DNA of 64,000 nt from Clostridiaceae bacterium (GCA_902362365.1 CABIVQ010000007.1:1-64000); one strand, 5' to 3'; shown: positions 18,310-27,668, counted from the first letter of the stretch. Made by a program: numbers and translations. Notes: a model not told the origin generated them from the sequence alone.

Positions 18310-20118
18310 ATGAGTAATAAATATAAATTATGTATTAACTATAAATATAATAAAAGATTGATACTAGAAGTTAATAGCGGGGAAAATTTGTTAGAAATAC
18401 TTAGAAATAATCAAATTCCAATAGAAAATAGCTGTAGTGGAAAAGGCAATTGCGGAAAATGTATGGTAAAAGTTATAAATAAATCCATACCATATTCTAA
18501 ACAAGATATAAAACATTTTAGTAAAGAACAAATAGATAATGGATTTAGGTTAGCATGTACATTAAAGATTAATGAAGATTTAGAGATAATAGTTCCTTAT
18601 AATAATGAAAACATGAAGGTACTAATAAGTGGTGTTAATGGAATGCTAGATGTAGATCCTACTGTTAAGAAACAAATAATCAAACTAGATAAGCCAAGAT
18701 TAGAGGATCAAAGAAGTGAGCATAATAGATTAAGTGATGCTTTAAGAATTGATGATTTAAAAATAGACATAAATTATTTGTGTAAAATAGAAGACATACT
18801 AAAAGAAGAAAACTATTATATTAGTGCAACTACATATAAAAACAAGCTTTTACATTTAGAAGGAAAAAATAAAATAAAAAATAACTACGGATTAGCTATA
18901 GATATAGGTACGACAACCATAGCAATGTATATTTTAAATTTAAATACAGGTGAAGAAATAGATGTTGTATCTCAGGTTAATAAACAAAGAAATTATGGAG
19001 CAGACGTTATTTCTAGAATATTTTTTACAATGGAAAATGAAGATGGTTCAAAAATTCTAAGAGATAGTATAATAAATCAACTTAATGACATGATAGGAAT
19101 ATTATGTAGTAATAATAATATTAGCTCTAACAATATTTATAATGCAGTAATTGCAGGGAATACGACTATGATACATATACTTCTTAAATTACCATGTAAA
19201 AGTATTTCATTGGCTCCATTTATACCAATAAGTACAAAAGAGCTTGAATATGAAGGTAAGGATCTTGGAATAGATATAAATGGAGTTATAAGTATTATGC
19301 CAGGTATTGCAAGTTATGTTGGAAGTGATATAACTGCTGGAATAATATCATCTAATCTTACGAAAAATGAAAAATATTCACTATTATTAGATTTAGGAAC
19401 TAATGGAGAAATGGCTTTAGGAAATAAGGATGAGGTAATTACATGTTCAACTGCAGCAGGTCCAGCCTTTGAAGGTGCAAATATAAAATATGGTATTGGT
19501 GGAGTAAAAGGTGCTATTTGTAAAGTAGATTTGTCAAAAGATAAAGTATATGAGACTATTGAAAATATCAATCCAATAGGAATATGTGGTTCTGGAGTAC
19601 TAGATGGAGTTGGGCAATTACTAAAGTATAACATTATAGATGAAACTGGAAGAATATATGATATTGATGAGTTGGATGAAAATATATCTAATGATAGAAT
19701 AGTAGAAATAGATAATATGAAGCAATTTATATTAGAAAATAATAATAATATAATTTCTATTACTCAAAAAGATATTAGAGAAGTTCAACTTGCAAAAGCT
19801 GCTATATGTGCAGGGATTCAAATATTATTAAAAGAACGTAACTTAAATGTAAATGATATAGAAAATGTATATATTGGTGGTGGATTTGGTAATTTCATGA
19901 ATGTGGATAGTTGTATTGAGATAGGAATGATACCTAAAGAGTTAAAAGATAAAATTACTTCTATTGGAAATTGTGCAGGGCATGGAGCTAAGATGTACTT
20001 ACTTTCTAAGAATATTAGAGATGATACAAAACAAATAATTAATAAGTCAACATATATAGAATTATCAAAAAGACCTGATTTTCAAGAGTACTTTGTTGAC
20101 TGCATTACTTTGGAATAA
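18310..20118 (+). CDS. RACo-type corrinoid activation protein (ferredoxin-ASKHA ATPase)
   Basis: 602 residues. The N-terminal 2Fe-2S ferredoxin has C42-x5-C48-x2-C51 plus a later Cys in LACTL. After a linker comes the DUF4445 ASKHA ATPase-like domain (GLAIDIGTTTIAMYILNL, VIAGNTTMIHILL, LLLDLGTNGEMALG, AAGPAFEGA, IGGGFGNF, SIGNCAGHGA). It uses ATP to drive reduction of inactive Co(II) corrinoid to Co(I). The 2Fe-2S head separates RACo/O-demethylase activators from 4Fe-4S RamA. SD is AAAGGAG. It is the last gene of the one-carbon cluster. Confidence 0.92.
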   Translation: MSNKYKLCINYKYNKRLILEVNSGENLLEILRNNQIPIENSCSGKGNCGKCMVKVINKSIPYSKQDIKHFSKEQIDNGFRLACTLKINEDLEIIVPYNNENMKVLISGVNGMLDVDPTVKKQIIKLDKPRLEDQRSEHNRLSDALRIDDLKIDINYLCKIEDILKEENYYISATTYKNKLLHLEGKNKIKNNYGLAIDIGTTTIAMYILNLNTGEEIDVVSQVNKQRNYGADVISRIFFTMENEDGSKILRDSIINQLNDMIGILCSNNNISSNNIYNAVIAGNTTMIHILLKLPCKSISLAPFIPISTKELEYEGKDLGIDINGVISIMPGIASYVGSDITAGIISSNLTKNEKYSLLLDLGTNGEMALGNKDEVITCSTAAGPAFEGANIKYGIGGVKGAICKVDLSKDKVYETIENINPIGICGSGVLDGVGQLLKYNIIDETGRIYDIDELDENISNDRIVEIDNMKQFILENNNNIISITQKDIREVQLAKAAICAGIQILLKERNLNVNDIENVYIGGGFGNFMNVDSCIEIGMIPKELKDKITSIGNCAGHGAKMYLLSKNIRDDTKQIINKSTYIELSKRPDFQEYFVDCITLE

Positions 20119-20123
20119 GTGTA

Positions 20124-20163
20124 AAAGGGCATGTCTAAAGAAAATATAAGGCATGTCCTTTTA
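20124..20163 (+). terminator. terminator of the corrinoid cluster
   Basis: AAAAGGGCATGTC and GGCATGTCCTTTT form a stem with two G-U pairs, then an AT-rich tail. Confidence 0.85.
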
Positions 20164-20214
20164 TAATATAATTGAAAGGGATGCCATCACATGATATAAT
20201 TAGCTATATTAAAT

Positions 20215-20324
20215 AATAAGGAGTGAATTTTTTGAAAAAATTTAAATATATTGAGTCCGTAGAAAGACTTCTTAATAAATAAGGAGTCACTACAAAATAG
20301 TAAATCCTTATTTATCGAGAAGTC
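20215..20324 (+). promoter_or_regulatory. leader with mini-ORF and competing hairpin before the MutS2-like gene
   Basis: AATAAGGAGT occurs twice (20215-20224 and 20278-20287). The downstream segment TCCTTATT (20305-20312) can pair with either copy. The main hairpin joins 20266-20285 to 20305-20324 (20 positions, two-base mismatch). The first copy is the SD of the mini-ORF at 20232; the second lies in the 5' arm, overlapped by that ORF's stop. No U-tract follows, so the switch would act on translation or RNA stability rather than termination. Confidence 0.5.
20232..20282 (+). CDS. possible 16-residue leader peptide
   Basis: TTG at 20232 follows AAGGAG with eight-base spacing and encodes MKKFKYIESVERLLNK. 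Its last five codons lie in the 5' arm of the hairpin, so a translating ribosome would open it. No run of a single amino acid suggests a sensed effector. It could also be chance. Confidence 0.4.
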   Translation: MKKFKYIESVERLLNK

Positions 20325-20368
20325 ACCTAAATTAAAGATGATTAGACGATATATAAAGGAGAACAATA

Positions 20369-22276
20369 ATGAATATAGAAACATTTGAAAAGTTACAATT
20401 AAAAGAGGTAAAGGAATTAATAAAAAATCACTGTGTAAGTTCGCTAGGAAAAGAACTTATAGATAAGATAAACCCAAGTGGTAATTATAAAATAGTAAAA
20501 AGAAGATTAGACGAAAATAAAGAAGCAAAGAAAGTTTTAGAAAATAGTAACCATATACCATTAGAAGGATTATTTAATATAAATCCAACTATTGATAAGA
20601 TTGAAAAAGGTATGATTCTATCACCAAGCGAGCTTATAAATGTTGAAGATTTTTTAAGAGGTTGTAGAAAAATAAAATCTTTTATGATAGATAAAGAGTT
20701 TTATTCACCAACACTAAGTTCATATGCACTTAATATAACAGAATGTGTAAATATAGAAGAAGAAATTAAGTACTGTATAAAAGGTAATAAAGTAGATTCA
20801 CAAGCTAGTAAAGAGCTTAAGAAAATTAGAAGAAGTATAGAAATAACAGAAGGAAGAATTAAAGATAGGTTAAATAAATTTTTAACTTCAAGCACCAACA
20901 AAAAATATATTCAAGAAGCTATAATAAGTAAGAGAGATGAGAGATACGTTATACCTATTAAGGCTTCTTATAAAAATGAAGTAGATGGTGCAGTTTTAGA
21001 TACATCTTCTAAAGGAACTACTGTATTTATAGAGCCAAGCAGTGTTTCTAAATATAGTTTAGAACTAATTTCGCTAAAATCAGAAGAATCTATAGAAGAA
21101 TATAAGATATTATCATATTTAACAGAGCTAATATATAATCAAATACAAAATATAAAGCTAAATATGGAAATAATATCTGAATATGATATGGTATTTGCAA
21201 AAGCAAAATACAGCCAAGCAACTAATTCTATTACACCAAACTTAAATGATCATGGATTTATAAAAATAGTTAATGGAAAGCATCCACTTTTAAAGGGAAA
21301 TGTAGTCCCACTTAACTTTGAAATAGGCAAAGATTATAGAAGTTTAATAATTACTGGGCCAAATGCAGGTGGAAAAACAGTTACTTTAAAAACTGTTGGT
21401 ATATTAACACTTATGACACAATGTGGTTTTGATATATGTGCAGATGAAGAAAGTAGTATAAGTGTATTTGAAAAAGTGTTTGTAGATATTGGTGATAACC
21501 AAAGTATAGAAAATGCTTTAAGTACATTTTCGTCTCATATAAAAAATATAGCTAACATTATGAAAAACTCTAATAATAAGACTTTAGTTTTATTTGATGA
21601 AATAGGTTCTGGAACTGAACCAAATGAAGGAGCTAGTCTTGCTATTGCAATACTTGAAGAATTTTATCAAATGGGATGTATAGTAGTAGCATCAACTCAT
21701 TATGGAGAAATAAAGAAGTTTGCAACTAATCACCCTCATTTTGAAAATGCAGGTATGATGTTTGATAAAGAAACTTTAGAGCCTATGTATAAGCTTACAA
21801 TAGGAAAATCAGAAGATAGTAATGCATTATTTATATCTAAGAAAATGGGAATAAAAGATAAGGTATTAAGTAGAGCTAAAAGTTATATTAACGAAAAAAA
21901 TTATAACTTTGACTTAGTAAATGAATCTAAAATAGCTATTAAACCTATGGAAAAAGTAGAAGTGGTTAAAGAAGTACCAAACTTTGATATAGGTGATAAG
22001 GTAAAATTACTAGATTATGATGACTTCGGAATAGTTTATAAACCTATTGATAAATTTAATAATGTATCAGTATTATACAAGGATGAGTTTATAGATGTAA
22101 ATGTAAGAAGAATAACTATTACTTTAAAAGCTAAAGATTTATATCCAGATGGATATGATTTAAATACTTTATTTGTAAGTTACGGAGAAAGAAAGTTAGA
22201 AAAAGATATTTCAAGAGGGTCTAAGAAGGCTTTAAAAAAGATTCAAAAAGAAATAAGAAACAATAAAAGAAATTAA
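20369..22276 (+). CDS. MutS2-like ATPase lacking the Smr domain
   Basis: 635 residues. MutS core and clamp helices occupy about 1-300 (FIEPSSVSKYSLELISLKSEE), followed by the ABC-type ATPase with Walker A TGPNAGGKT, STFSSHIKNI, Walker B LVLFDEIGSGTEPNEG, and STHYGEIKKFA. Full MutS2 is ~780 residues and ends in a Smr nuclease domain. Here the protein stops with a basic tail (KKALKKIQKEIRNNKRN), so it may bind branched DNA or collided ribosomes without cutting. ATG follows AAAGGAG; the structured leader lies just upstream. Confidence 0.88.
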   Translation: MNIETFEKLQLKEVKELIKNHCVSSLGKELIDKINPSGNYKIVKRRLDENKEAKKVLENSNHIPLEGLFNINPTIDKIEKGMILSPSELINVEDFLRGCRKIKSFMIDKEFYSPTLSSYALNITECVNIEEEIKYCIKGNKVDSQASKELKKIRRSIEITEGRIKDRLNKFLTSSTNKKYIQEAIISKRDERYVIPIKASYKNEVDGAVLDTSSKGTTVFIEPSSVSKYSLELISLKSEESIEEYKILSYLTELIYNQIQNIKLNMEIISEYDMVFAKAKYSQATNSITPNLNDHGFIKIVNGKHPLLKGNVVPLNFEIGKDYRSLIITGPNAGGKTVTLKTVGILTLMTQCGFDICADEESSISVFEKVFVDIGDNQSIENALSTFSSHIKNIANIMKNSNNKTLVLFDEIGSGTEPNEGASLAIAILEEFYQMGCIVVASTHYGEIKKFATNHPHFENAGMMFDKETLEPMYKLTIGKSEDSNALFISKKMGIKDKVLSRAKSYINEKNYNFDLVNESKIAIKPMEKVEVVKEVPNFDIGDKVKLLDYDDFGIVYKPIDKFNNVSVLYKDEFIDVNVRRITITLKAKDLYPDGYDLNTLFVSYGERKLEKDISRGSKKALKKIQKEIRNNKRN

Positions 22277-22290
22277 TTTATAATTTATAG

Positions 22291-22330
22291 AAGGTTATTT
22301 GTAATAAAAATTTATTATGAATAGCCTTAT
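22291..22330 (+). terminator. terminator after the MutS2-like gene
   Basis: AAGGTTATT...AATAAA faces TTTATTATGAATAGCCTT, with a T-rich tail after 22330. Confidence 0.75.
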
Positions 22331-22458
22331 TATTTTGCTAATAAAAAAGTAGATATAAATCAGAAAATATGGAGTGTTATCTTTACCAGGCTTAATAAGA
22401 TATATTTATTCATATTATTAGAATATAATATATTTATAATTAATAAAATTTAACACTA

Positions 22459-22892
22459 CTATTCATATATAGATTGTAAAATCAGTAATGTAATATTTCC
22501 TTGTTGATAATTTGCACATGTATCTATAAAATTACTTACTTTACTTTTATCATGTATGTATGCTTCCAAGTTACTTAAAGTCAATGCATAGTAAGATAAT
22601 GAATTTAATAATATTGAGTATCCATTTTTCAGTTCTGCATTAGATTCAGTTGTATATAATGATGATACTTTTTTGTTCGTTCTCCTAATATAGATTCTGA
22701 AAATTTTATATCTTTTTCTAGAGCATTAATATCAAGCTTTTCATCTCCAATTACTTTCTTTACAATTATATTAATGTTATTATTGACAAGTTCTATGTCT
22801 TTTATGGTTTGTTTGATATCGTTAGTATCTGCAAAAGAGATATTTGTGAAGAATAACAAAAAGCAGATAAGTGATATAATAGTTTTTTTCAT
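22459..22892 (-). pseudogene. secreted small protein, frameshifted
   Basis: The first 71 or so residues read MKKTIISLICFLLFFTNISFA (signal peptide), then a helical stretch (IKQTIKDIELVNNNINIIVKKVIG...SILGERTKK), and then leave frame. Shifting by one base at the A6/T6 run (22669-22674) restores a coherent C-terminus (KVSSLYTTESNAELKNGYSI...YQQGNITLLILQSIYE) with a stop at 22459-22461. ATG is preceded by AGAAGG. The intact product would be ~143 residues, exported and helical; family not recognised. Homopolymer sequencing error, recent mutation or phase variation are all possible. Confidence 0.7.
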
Positions 22893-23013
22893 TTTTACCT
22901 TCTAAAATATATTATTTAAAATTAGTATATTCTTAATATAAAATGCTATTCATTGTCGGATTAATTTATTATAAGATATAAAGAAATAACATATGAGAAA
23001 TATTGAATAGACT

Positions 23014-23048
23014 AAAAAGGAAATATAAATATTTGTATTTCCTTTTTT
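23014..23048. terminator. A/T-flanked hairpin
   Basis: AAAAAGGAAATA faces TATTTCCTTTTTT (23036-23048). It is a bidirectional terminator between the secreted-protein gene and the PotD-like gene. Confidence 0.75.
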
Positions 23049-23174
23049 TATGCTTAAATAAAGTATATTAGGCAAATATATTTATATATCTTTAAAAAAT
23101 GAAAGTAAAACTTGATTAATATTAATTATCTTAGGGTATTAGAAAAGTTATATTAAAATGGAAGGAATTATAGC

Positions 23175-24233
23175 ATGAAAAGATTATTTAAATTATTGAA
23201 TTTATCAATTTGTATAGCAATGATAAGTATTTTCTTTGTAGGATGTAATAAAAATAATTACTCTGAAGAAATTAACTTTTTTAACTATGGAGAAAATATA
23301 GACGATGAAACTGTAAAAGAATTTGAGAAAGAATATGGTATAAAAGTTAATATTGAAACATTTGATGATATGGAAGCAATGTATCAAAAAGTTAAGGGTG
23401 GCGGTGTAAAGTATGATGTTGTTTTAGTATCAGATGCTTTTATGCCAAGAATGATTAATAATAACCTTATACAAGAATTAAACAAAGATAATATACCTAA
23501 CATATCTCAAATGGATGAAGAGTACTTAAACTTAGATATAGATCCAGGGAATAAGTATTCAGTTCCTTATATGTTTGGAACAGTTGGACTTATCTATAAT
23601 AAAGATGTAATAGAAGAGAAAGTAGATAGTTGGGATATACTATGGAATGAAAAATATAAAAATCAAATTTTTATGTTTGATACATATAGAGATACATTAG
23701 GAGTAGCTTTAAAGAAGCTAGGATATTCTTTAAATTCAACCAATGAAAAAGAAATAAAAGAAGCTGAAGAATTACTACTAAAGCAAAGAAAATTAGTAGA
23801 CCCAATATATGGAGTTGATAATGGAACTGTAATGATTCCAGCAGGAGAATCAGATATAAATATGATTTGGTCTGGAGAAGGTTTAAACCTTCAAGATGAA
23901 TATCCTAATTTAGAGTATGTAGTGCCTAAAGAAGGAGCAAACTTCTGGATTGATAGTTTATGTATACCATCTAATGCTACAAATGTAGAAGGTGCAGAAA
24001 AGTTTATCAACTTTGTAAGTGATAAAGAAAGTGCGCTAAGAATAGCTGATGAAATTGGATATACAACTCCAAATAAAGAAGCTAGATTAGAACAACCAGA
24101 AGAAGTTAGAAATAATCCTAATGCATATATGACTAAGGAAATTATGGATAGATGTGAAATTTATGTGGATTTACCTAAGGATGTTAAAAGATTATATGAT
24201 GATGCATGGGTAAATATAAAATCAAATAATTAA
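23175..24233 (+). CDS. PotD-like extracellular solute-binding lipoprotein
   Basis: 352 residues. A lipoprotein signal ends at FVGC (C24). The rest is a class-II periplasmic-binding fold of the spermidine/putrescine PotD family (INFFNYGENIDDETVKEFEKEYGIKVN, YDVVLVSDAFMPRMI, YMFGTVGLIYNK, WDILWNEKYKNQIFMFD, NMIWSGEG, FWIDSLCIPSNA). It presumably captures polyamines outside the cell. The potABC genes are absent here, so it is a solitary receptor or serves a transporter elsewhere. A terminator follows. Confidence 0.88.
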   Translation: MKRLFKLLNLSICIAMISIFFVGCNKNNYSEEINFFNYGENIDDETVKEFEKEYGIKVNIETFDDMEAMYQKVKGGGVKYDVVLVSDAFMPRMINNNLIQELNKDNIPNISQMDEEYLNLDIDPGNKYSVPYMFGTVGLIYNKDVIEEKVDSWDILWNEKYKNQIFMFDTYRDTLGVALKKLGYSLNSTNEKEIKEAEELLLKQRKLVDPIYGVDNGTVMIPAGESDINMIWSGEGLNLQDEYPNLEYVVPKEGANFWIDSLCIPSNATNVEGAEKFINFVSDKESALRIADEIGYTTPNKEARLEQPEEVRNNPNAYMTKEIMDRCEIYVDLPKDVKRLYDDAWVNIKSNN

Positions 24234-24264
24234 TATTTTATTTATTATAAAAATATATTGAATG

Positions 24265-24300
24265 AAAATGTCTTAAGAGATTGGTCTTAAGGCATTTTTT
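24265..24300 (+). terminator. terminator after the PotD-like gene
   Basis: AAAATGTCTTAAG (24265-24277) pairs with CTTAAGGCATTTTTT (24286-24300), one G-U pair. Confidence 0.9.
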
Positions 24301-24419
24301 ATGTATAAAGTAAGAAGACTTTTTATATATAAATTTTCTTATTTGTCTAAGTTTAATATTAAGAATGATAAAATATTTCTATTGGAAAAATAAACTAATT
24401 TTAGAATGGGGGATAAATT

Positions 24420-25301
24420 ATGGGGAAAATCAAATTATATAAAAGTTTAAATGAAGAAGAAAAGAAAAGTGTATATGAATTTATGAAGTTAGAAACAGAT
24501 TACATAAATTCTTTTGAGCAAATAAATAAGTTATATGATGTCAAAATATATGATTATGGGAATGGAGCTTTATTCTACTTTATAGATGATAAGGTGGTAG
24601 CAAATTTATGTCTAGTTCTTGAAGTAGCAGAAGTATTAAAGACAGCATATATCCATAAAATCGTTATAAATAAAGAAGTAGAAAATATAAATAAAATCTT
24701 AGAAGAACTTATACAGAAAGCAATTATAATAGCAAAAGACTACAAAGTGAATAAAATTAAATTAGGATTAGATGAAAAGACTTTTAGTCACTTAAAAAGA
24801 TATGGCTTTGACTACGAATATAGGTCAATTGAAATGAAATTAGAAGAACCAATAAAAAAATATGAAACACTAAATCTAAAAGAACTAAGTGTTTCTAATA
24901 AAGAAAGATATGTTGAAGTATACAATGAGTCTTTTAGTGATATGTCACATGGTACCTTTATTGAAATAGAAGATGTTAATAAGCTTTTAACAAAGGATAA
25001 AGATAAAAATAAAGAAATATATTCATTTATTGTATGTGATAATAATACAGAAATAGGATTTATGGAAATTACTATTGAAAACAATAAGGGGAAATTTGAT
25101 ATAGGTTTAATGAAAGAGTATAGAGGTAAAGGGTATGGAAATAGGTTATTGGAAAGCGCTATACAGTTTTTAGTAGATAAGAAAGTAGATGAAATATCGT
25201 TAATTGTTATAGAGGAAAACAGAGTGGCACATGAAATGTATAAAAAAAGAGGATTCAAGGAAAGTTTTGTAATTAGTTATTGGTCAAATATTATAGATTA
25301 A
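24420..25301 (+). CDS. GNAT-family N-acetyltransferase
   Basis: 293 residues. The C-terminal half (about 150-293) is a standard GNAT domain with the acetyl-CoA pyrophosphate loop YRGKGYGNRLLESAI and the closing VIEENRVAHEMYKKRGFKE. The N-terminal half resembles a degenerate second GNAT fold (KIVINKEVENINKILEELIQKAI...RYGFDYEYRSIEMKLEEP), so a tandem protein is likely. Acceptor unknown. ATG follows GGGGGAT; the gene appears monocistronic. Confidence 0.85.
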   Translation: MGKIKLYKSLNEEEKKSVYEFMKLETDYINSFEQINKLYDVKIYDYGNGALFYFIDDKVVANLCLVLEVAEVLKTAYIHKIVINKEVENINKILEELIQKAIIIAKDYKVNKIKLGLDEKTFSHLKRYGFDYEYRSIEMKLEEPIKKYETLNLKELSVSNKERYVEVYNESFSDMSHGTFIEIEDVNKLLTKDKDKNKEIYSFIVCDNNTEIGFMEITIENNKGKFDIGLMKEYRGKGYGNRLLESAIQFLVDKKVDEISLIVIEENRVAHEMYKKRGFKESFVISYWSNIID

Positions 25302-25326
25302 AAGATCTCTAATAGAGCCTAATTTT

Positions 25327-25357
25327 AAAAAGACCTATATTCTTATAGGTCTCTTTT
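25327..25357 (+). terminator. terminator after the GNAT gene
   Basis: AGACCTATA (25331-25339), TTCT loop, TATAGGTCT (25344-25352), then CTTTT. Confidence 0.85.
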
Positions 25358-25447
25358 AGTGTAAAATAAAAAGTTTAAAATAAATGTTAGAAAATATAAA
25401 TACAGTACGAATGTTTATGTGTAAGGGCTTTTACAAGGAGGTACACA

Positions 25448-25969
25448 TTGGAAGATAAGATTATAATCAAATATATAAAAAAGAAAAAAGAAGAAGGTCT
25501 AAGATTGTTAATAGAAGCTTACGGTGATTACATAAATACCATAGTAAAAAATAATCTTAAGGATTTAAGTTATTATCAAGAAGAATGTATTAATGATATA
25601 CTTTTATCCATTTGGAATAACATAGATAGCTATGATAAAGATAAAAATACTTTGAAAAATTGGATAGGAGTTATATCTAAATACAAAACAATTGATTATA
25701 AAAGAAAATACTTAAAGTATAACTTAGAGGAAAACATAAATGAAGACATTACAATTATAGATAAAAATCTACTAAAAAAAGAAATTGAAGAAGAAATAGA
25801 TGAAATACTTAGTAATTTAAAAGAGCAAGATAAAAATCTTTTTAAGATGTACTACATTGAAGAATTAGAAATAGAAGATATATCTAAAAAGATGAATATA
25901 AAGCCTTTTAATATTTATAGTAGATTGTCTAGAGGTAAGAAGAAATTAAGAGAATTATATAAAAGATAA
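25448..25969 (+). CDS. ECF-type RNA polymerase sigma factor
   Basis: 173 residues with region 2 (YYQEECINDILLSIWNNIDSYDKDKNTLKNWIGVISKYKTIDYKRK) and the region 4 helix-turn-helix (LFKMYYIEELEIEDISKKMNIKPFNIYSRLSRGKKKLRELYK). This layout is a stress/envelope ECF sigma. Start is TTG after AAGGAGG. Only nine bases separate it from the DUF4179 gene, its probable membrane anti-sigma partner. Confidence 0.9.
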   Translation: MEDKIIIKYIKKKKEEGLRLLIEAYGDYINTIVKNNLKDLSYYQEECINDILLSIWNNIDSYDKDKNTLKNWIGVISKYKTIDYKRKYLKYNLEENINEDITIIDKNLLKKEIEEEIDEILSNLKEQDKNLFKMYYIEELEIEDISKKMNIKPFNIYSRLSRGKKKLRELYKR

Positions 25970-25978
25970 GGAGGATAT

Positions 25979-27160
25979 ATGAAGAATAAATATGATCTTT
26001 TCAATGATATGAGTATAAATGATGATTATGAAATACATAAACTATCACAAGATGAAAAAAATAAGTTATTTGATAATTTAGTTAAAGATATAAATAAAGA
26101 TAAAAAAGATAATAAAAATACTTATAGAAAGGTGGTTATAGCATCGTTACTTTGTTTATCCATTTCTACAGCTTTGCTTAGCAATGATAATGTTTTAGCA
26201 CTGGTTCAAAATATAGGTAAGCAGATAGAAAGTTTTTTAGGAAAAAAAGAAGATGAGTATAATGGATATAAGGTAGAAGTTAATCAAAGTTGTGAGGATA
26301 AGAGGATTAAGGTTAGTTTATTAGAAGTATTATTAGATGATGAAAATTTATTATTAAGCATGAATATAGATACTTCTAATTTTGATGAAAGTAAGTTGAA
26401 AAAAGGTTTATTCTTAACTAATAATTACTACTTACCAGAAGCTACTGTGTATATTGATGGAAAGAAGTTTGTAGAAACTGGTGGAGCAACGAGATATGAA
26501 AGAAAAGAAAATAATAGTCAAAACTTCTTAACTTCATTAAGCTTGGAAAATATAGATACTAATAATGATGGAAGATCTGATATAAATAATTATCATATAC
26601 TTGATAATTTAGATCCAAATAAAGATTATGATGTTAAAGTTGTTTTTGATGAAGTTGGTGTTCAAAAATATGGGCTTATTCCAAGGGTTATAAATGATCA
26701 GTTTGAATTTATAAAAGGGAATTGGGAGTTTAATTTCACTGTTAATGGAAAGAAGATTATGGGTGAAACTAAGGTTTTTGATATAAATAAAGAAATAAGT
26801 ATAGATGATGAAGATTTTAAAGCTTTAATTAATATTGAACAATTAAGAGTATCTCCGATTTCAGTAAAATTAAGCTACACAAGCAAAATTGGTGAGGGAT
26901 ATAGCTTTGAAAATAGAGATATAAAAATTGAGTTATTAGATCAAAATGGAGAAAGTATCAATGTTGGTGGATCTGGTAGGTATAATGAAGATGAAACTTA
27001 TATGGAAAATATATTTGAAGGAAATCTAGAAGATAATCAAAAGCTAAAGAGTATAAAGATTTTACCTTATCAATATTATATGGAGAAAAATTCTGATAAT
27101 CCTAAATATCACCATAAAATAGACTATGAAGATAAGGCTATAATAATTGATTTAGATTAA
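25979..27160 (+). CDS. DUF4179 membrane protein, probable anti-sigma factor
   Basis: 393 residues. The cytosolic N-terminus (~50 residues) would hold the sigma factor. One membrane segment follows (VVIASLLCLSISTALLS, ~51-67), then a large extracellular beta-rich region typical of DUF4179 (VEVNQSCEDKRIKVSLLEVLLDDENLLLSMNI). ECF sigma/DUF4179 pairs are common in Clostridia. The EF-hand-like DTNNDGRSDINN might bind calcium. SD AAGGAGG overlaps the end of the sigma gene, so the two are translationally close. Confidence 0.82.
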   Translation: MKNKYDLFNDMSINDDYEIHKLSQDEKNKLFDNLVKDINKDKKDNKNTYRKVVIASLLCLSISTALLSNDNVLALVQNIGKQIESFLGKKEDEYNGYKVEVNQSCEDKRIKVSLLEVLLDDENLLLSMNIDTSNFDESKLKKGLFLTNNYYLPEATVYIDGKKFVETGGATRYERKENNSQNFLTSLSLENIDTNNDGRSDINNYHILDNLDPNKDYDVKVVFDEVGVQKYGLIPRVINDQFEFIKGNWEFNFTVNGKKIMGETKVFDINKEISIDDEDFKALINIEQLRVSPISVKLSYTSKIGEGYSFENRDIKIELLDQNGESINVGGSGRYNEDETYMENIFEGNLEDNQKLKSIKILPYQYYMEKNSDNPKYHHKIDYEDKAIIIDLD

Positions 27161-27191
27161 GATAAATAGAATTTAAAGTTGGAGGGAACAA

Positions 27192-27668
27192 ATGAGTGAA
27201 GTAAAAATTACTAAGAATAACAATAGTATTAATAAGATAAATATTTTTAAATGTATTGGGAATTTAATTTTTTTAGTTTATATAGTAGCTGTATTATCAA
27301 TAACGGGTGTATTATATATAAAACCTAGCGATTTTACATATATGCATATGTCACCTAATTTAGTTCCACTTGTAAATACAATAAGTGACTTTATGGGTAA
27401 TCCACAAAGTGTACTAAGACAAGTTATACTAAATATTATATTTTTTATGCCATTTGGTTTTTTATACACTATGCTATATTTGAAAAAGGATAAAAAACTT
27501 TTAAAAGTACTTGTTATAGCATTAGTGTTTTCAACATGTATAGAGACTTTACAGTTTTTTGTTGGAAGATTTATGGATGTTGATGATATAATATGGAATA
27601 CTTCTGGGGCTATAATAGGAAGTATTATATATTTTTTAATTAATAATTTGATATGTAAGATAAAATAA
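27192..27668 (+). CDS. VanZ-like membrane protein
   Basis: 158 residues, four hydrophobic segments and the VanZ signature (NIIFFMPFGFLYTML ... TCIETLQFFVGRFMDVDDIIWNTSGAIIG). VanZ proteins can lower teicoplanin susceptibility by an unclear route; most chromosomal copies have no known role. It lies 31 bases after the DUF4179 gene behind TTGGAGGG, so it is probably part of the ECF regulon. Confidence 0.85.
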   Translation: MSEVKITKNNNSINKINIFKCIGNLIFLVYIVAVLSITGVLYIKPSDFTYMHMSPNLVPLVNTISDFMGNPQSVLRQVILNIIFFMPFGFLYTMLYLKKDKKLLKVLVIALVFSTCIETLQFFVGRFMDVDDIIWNTSGAIIGSIIYFLINNLICKIK

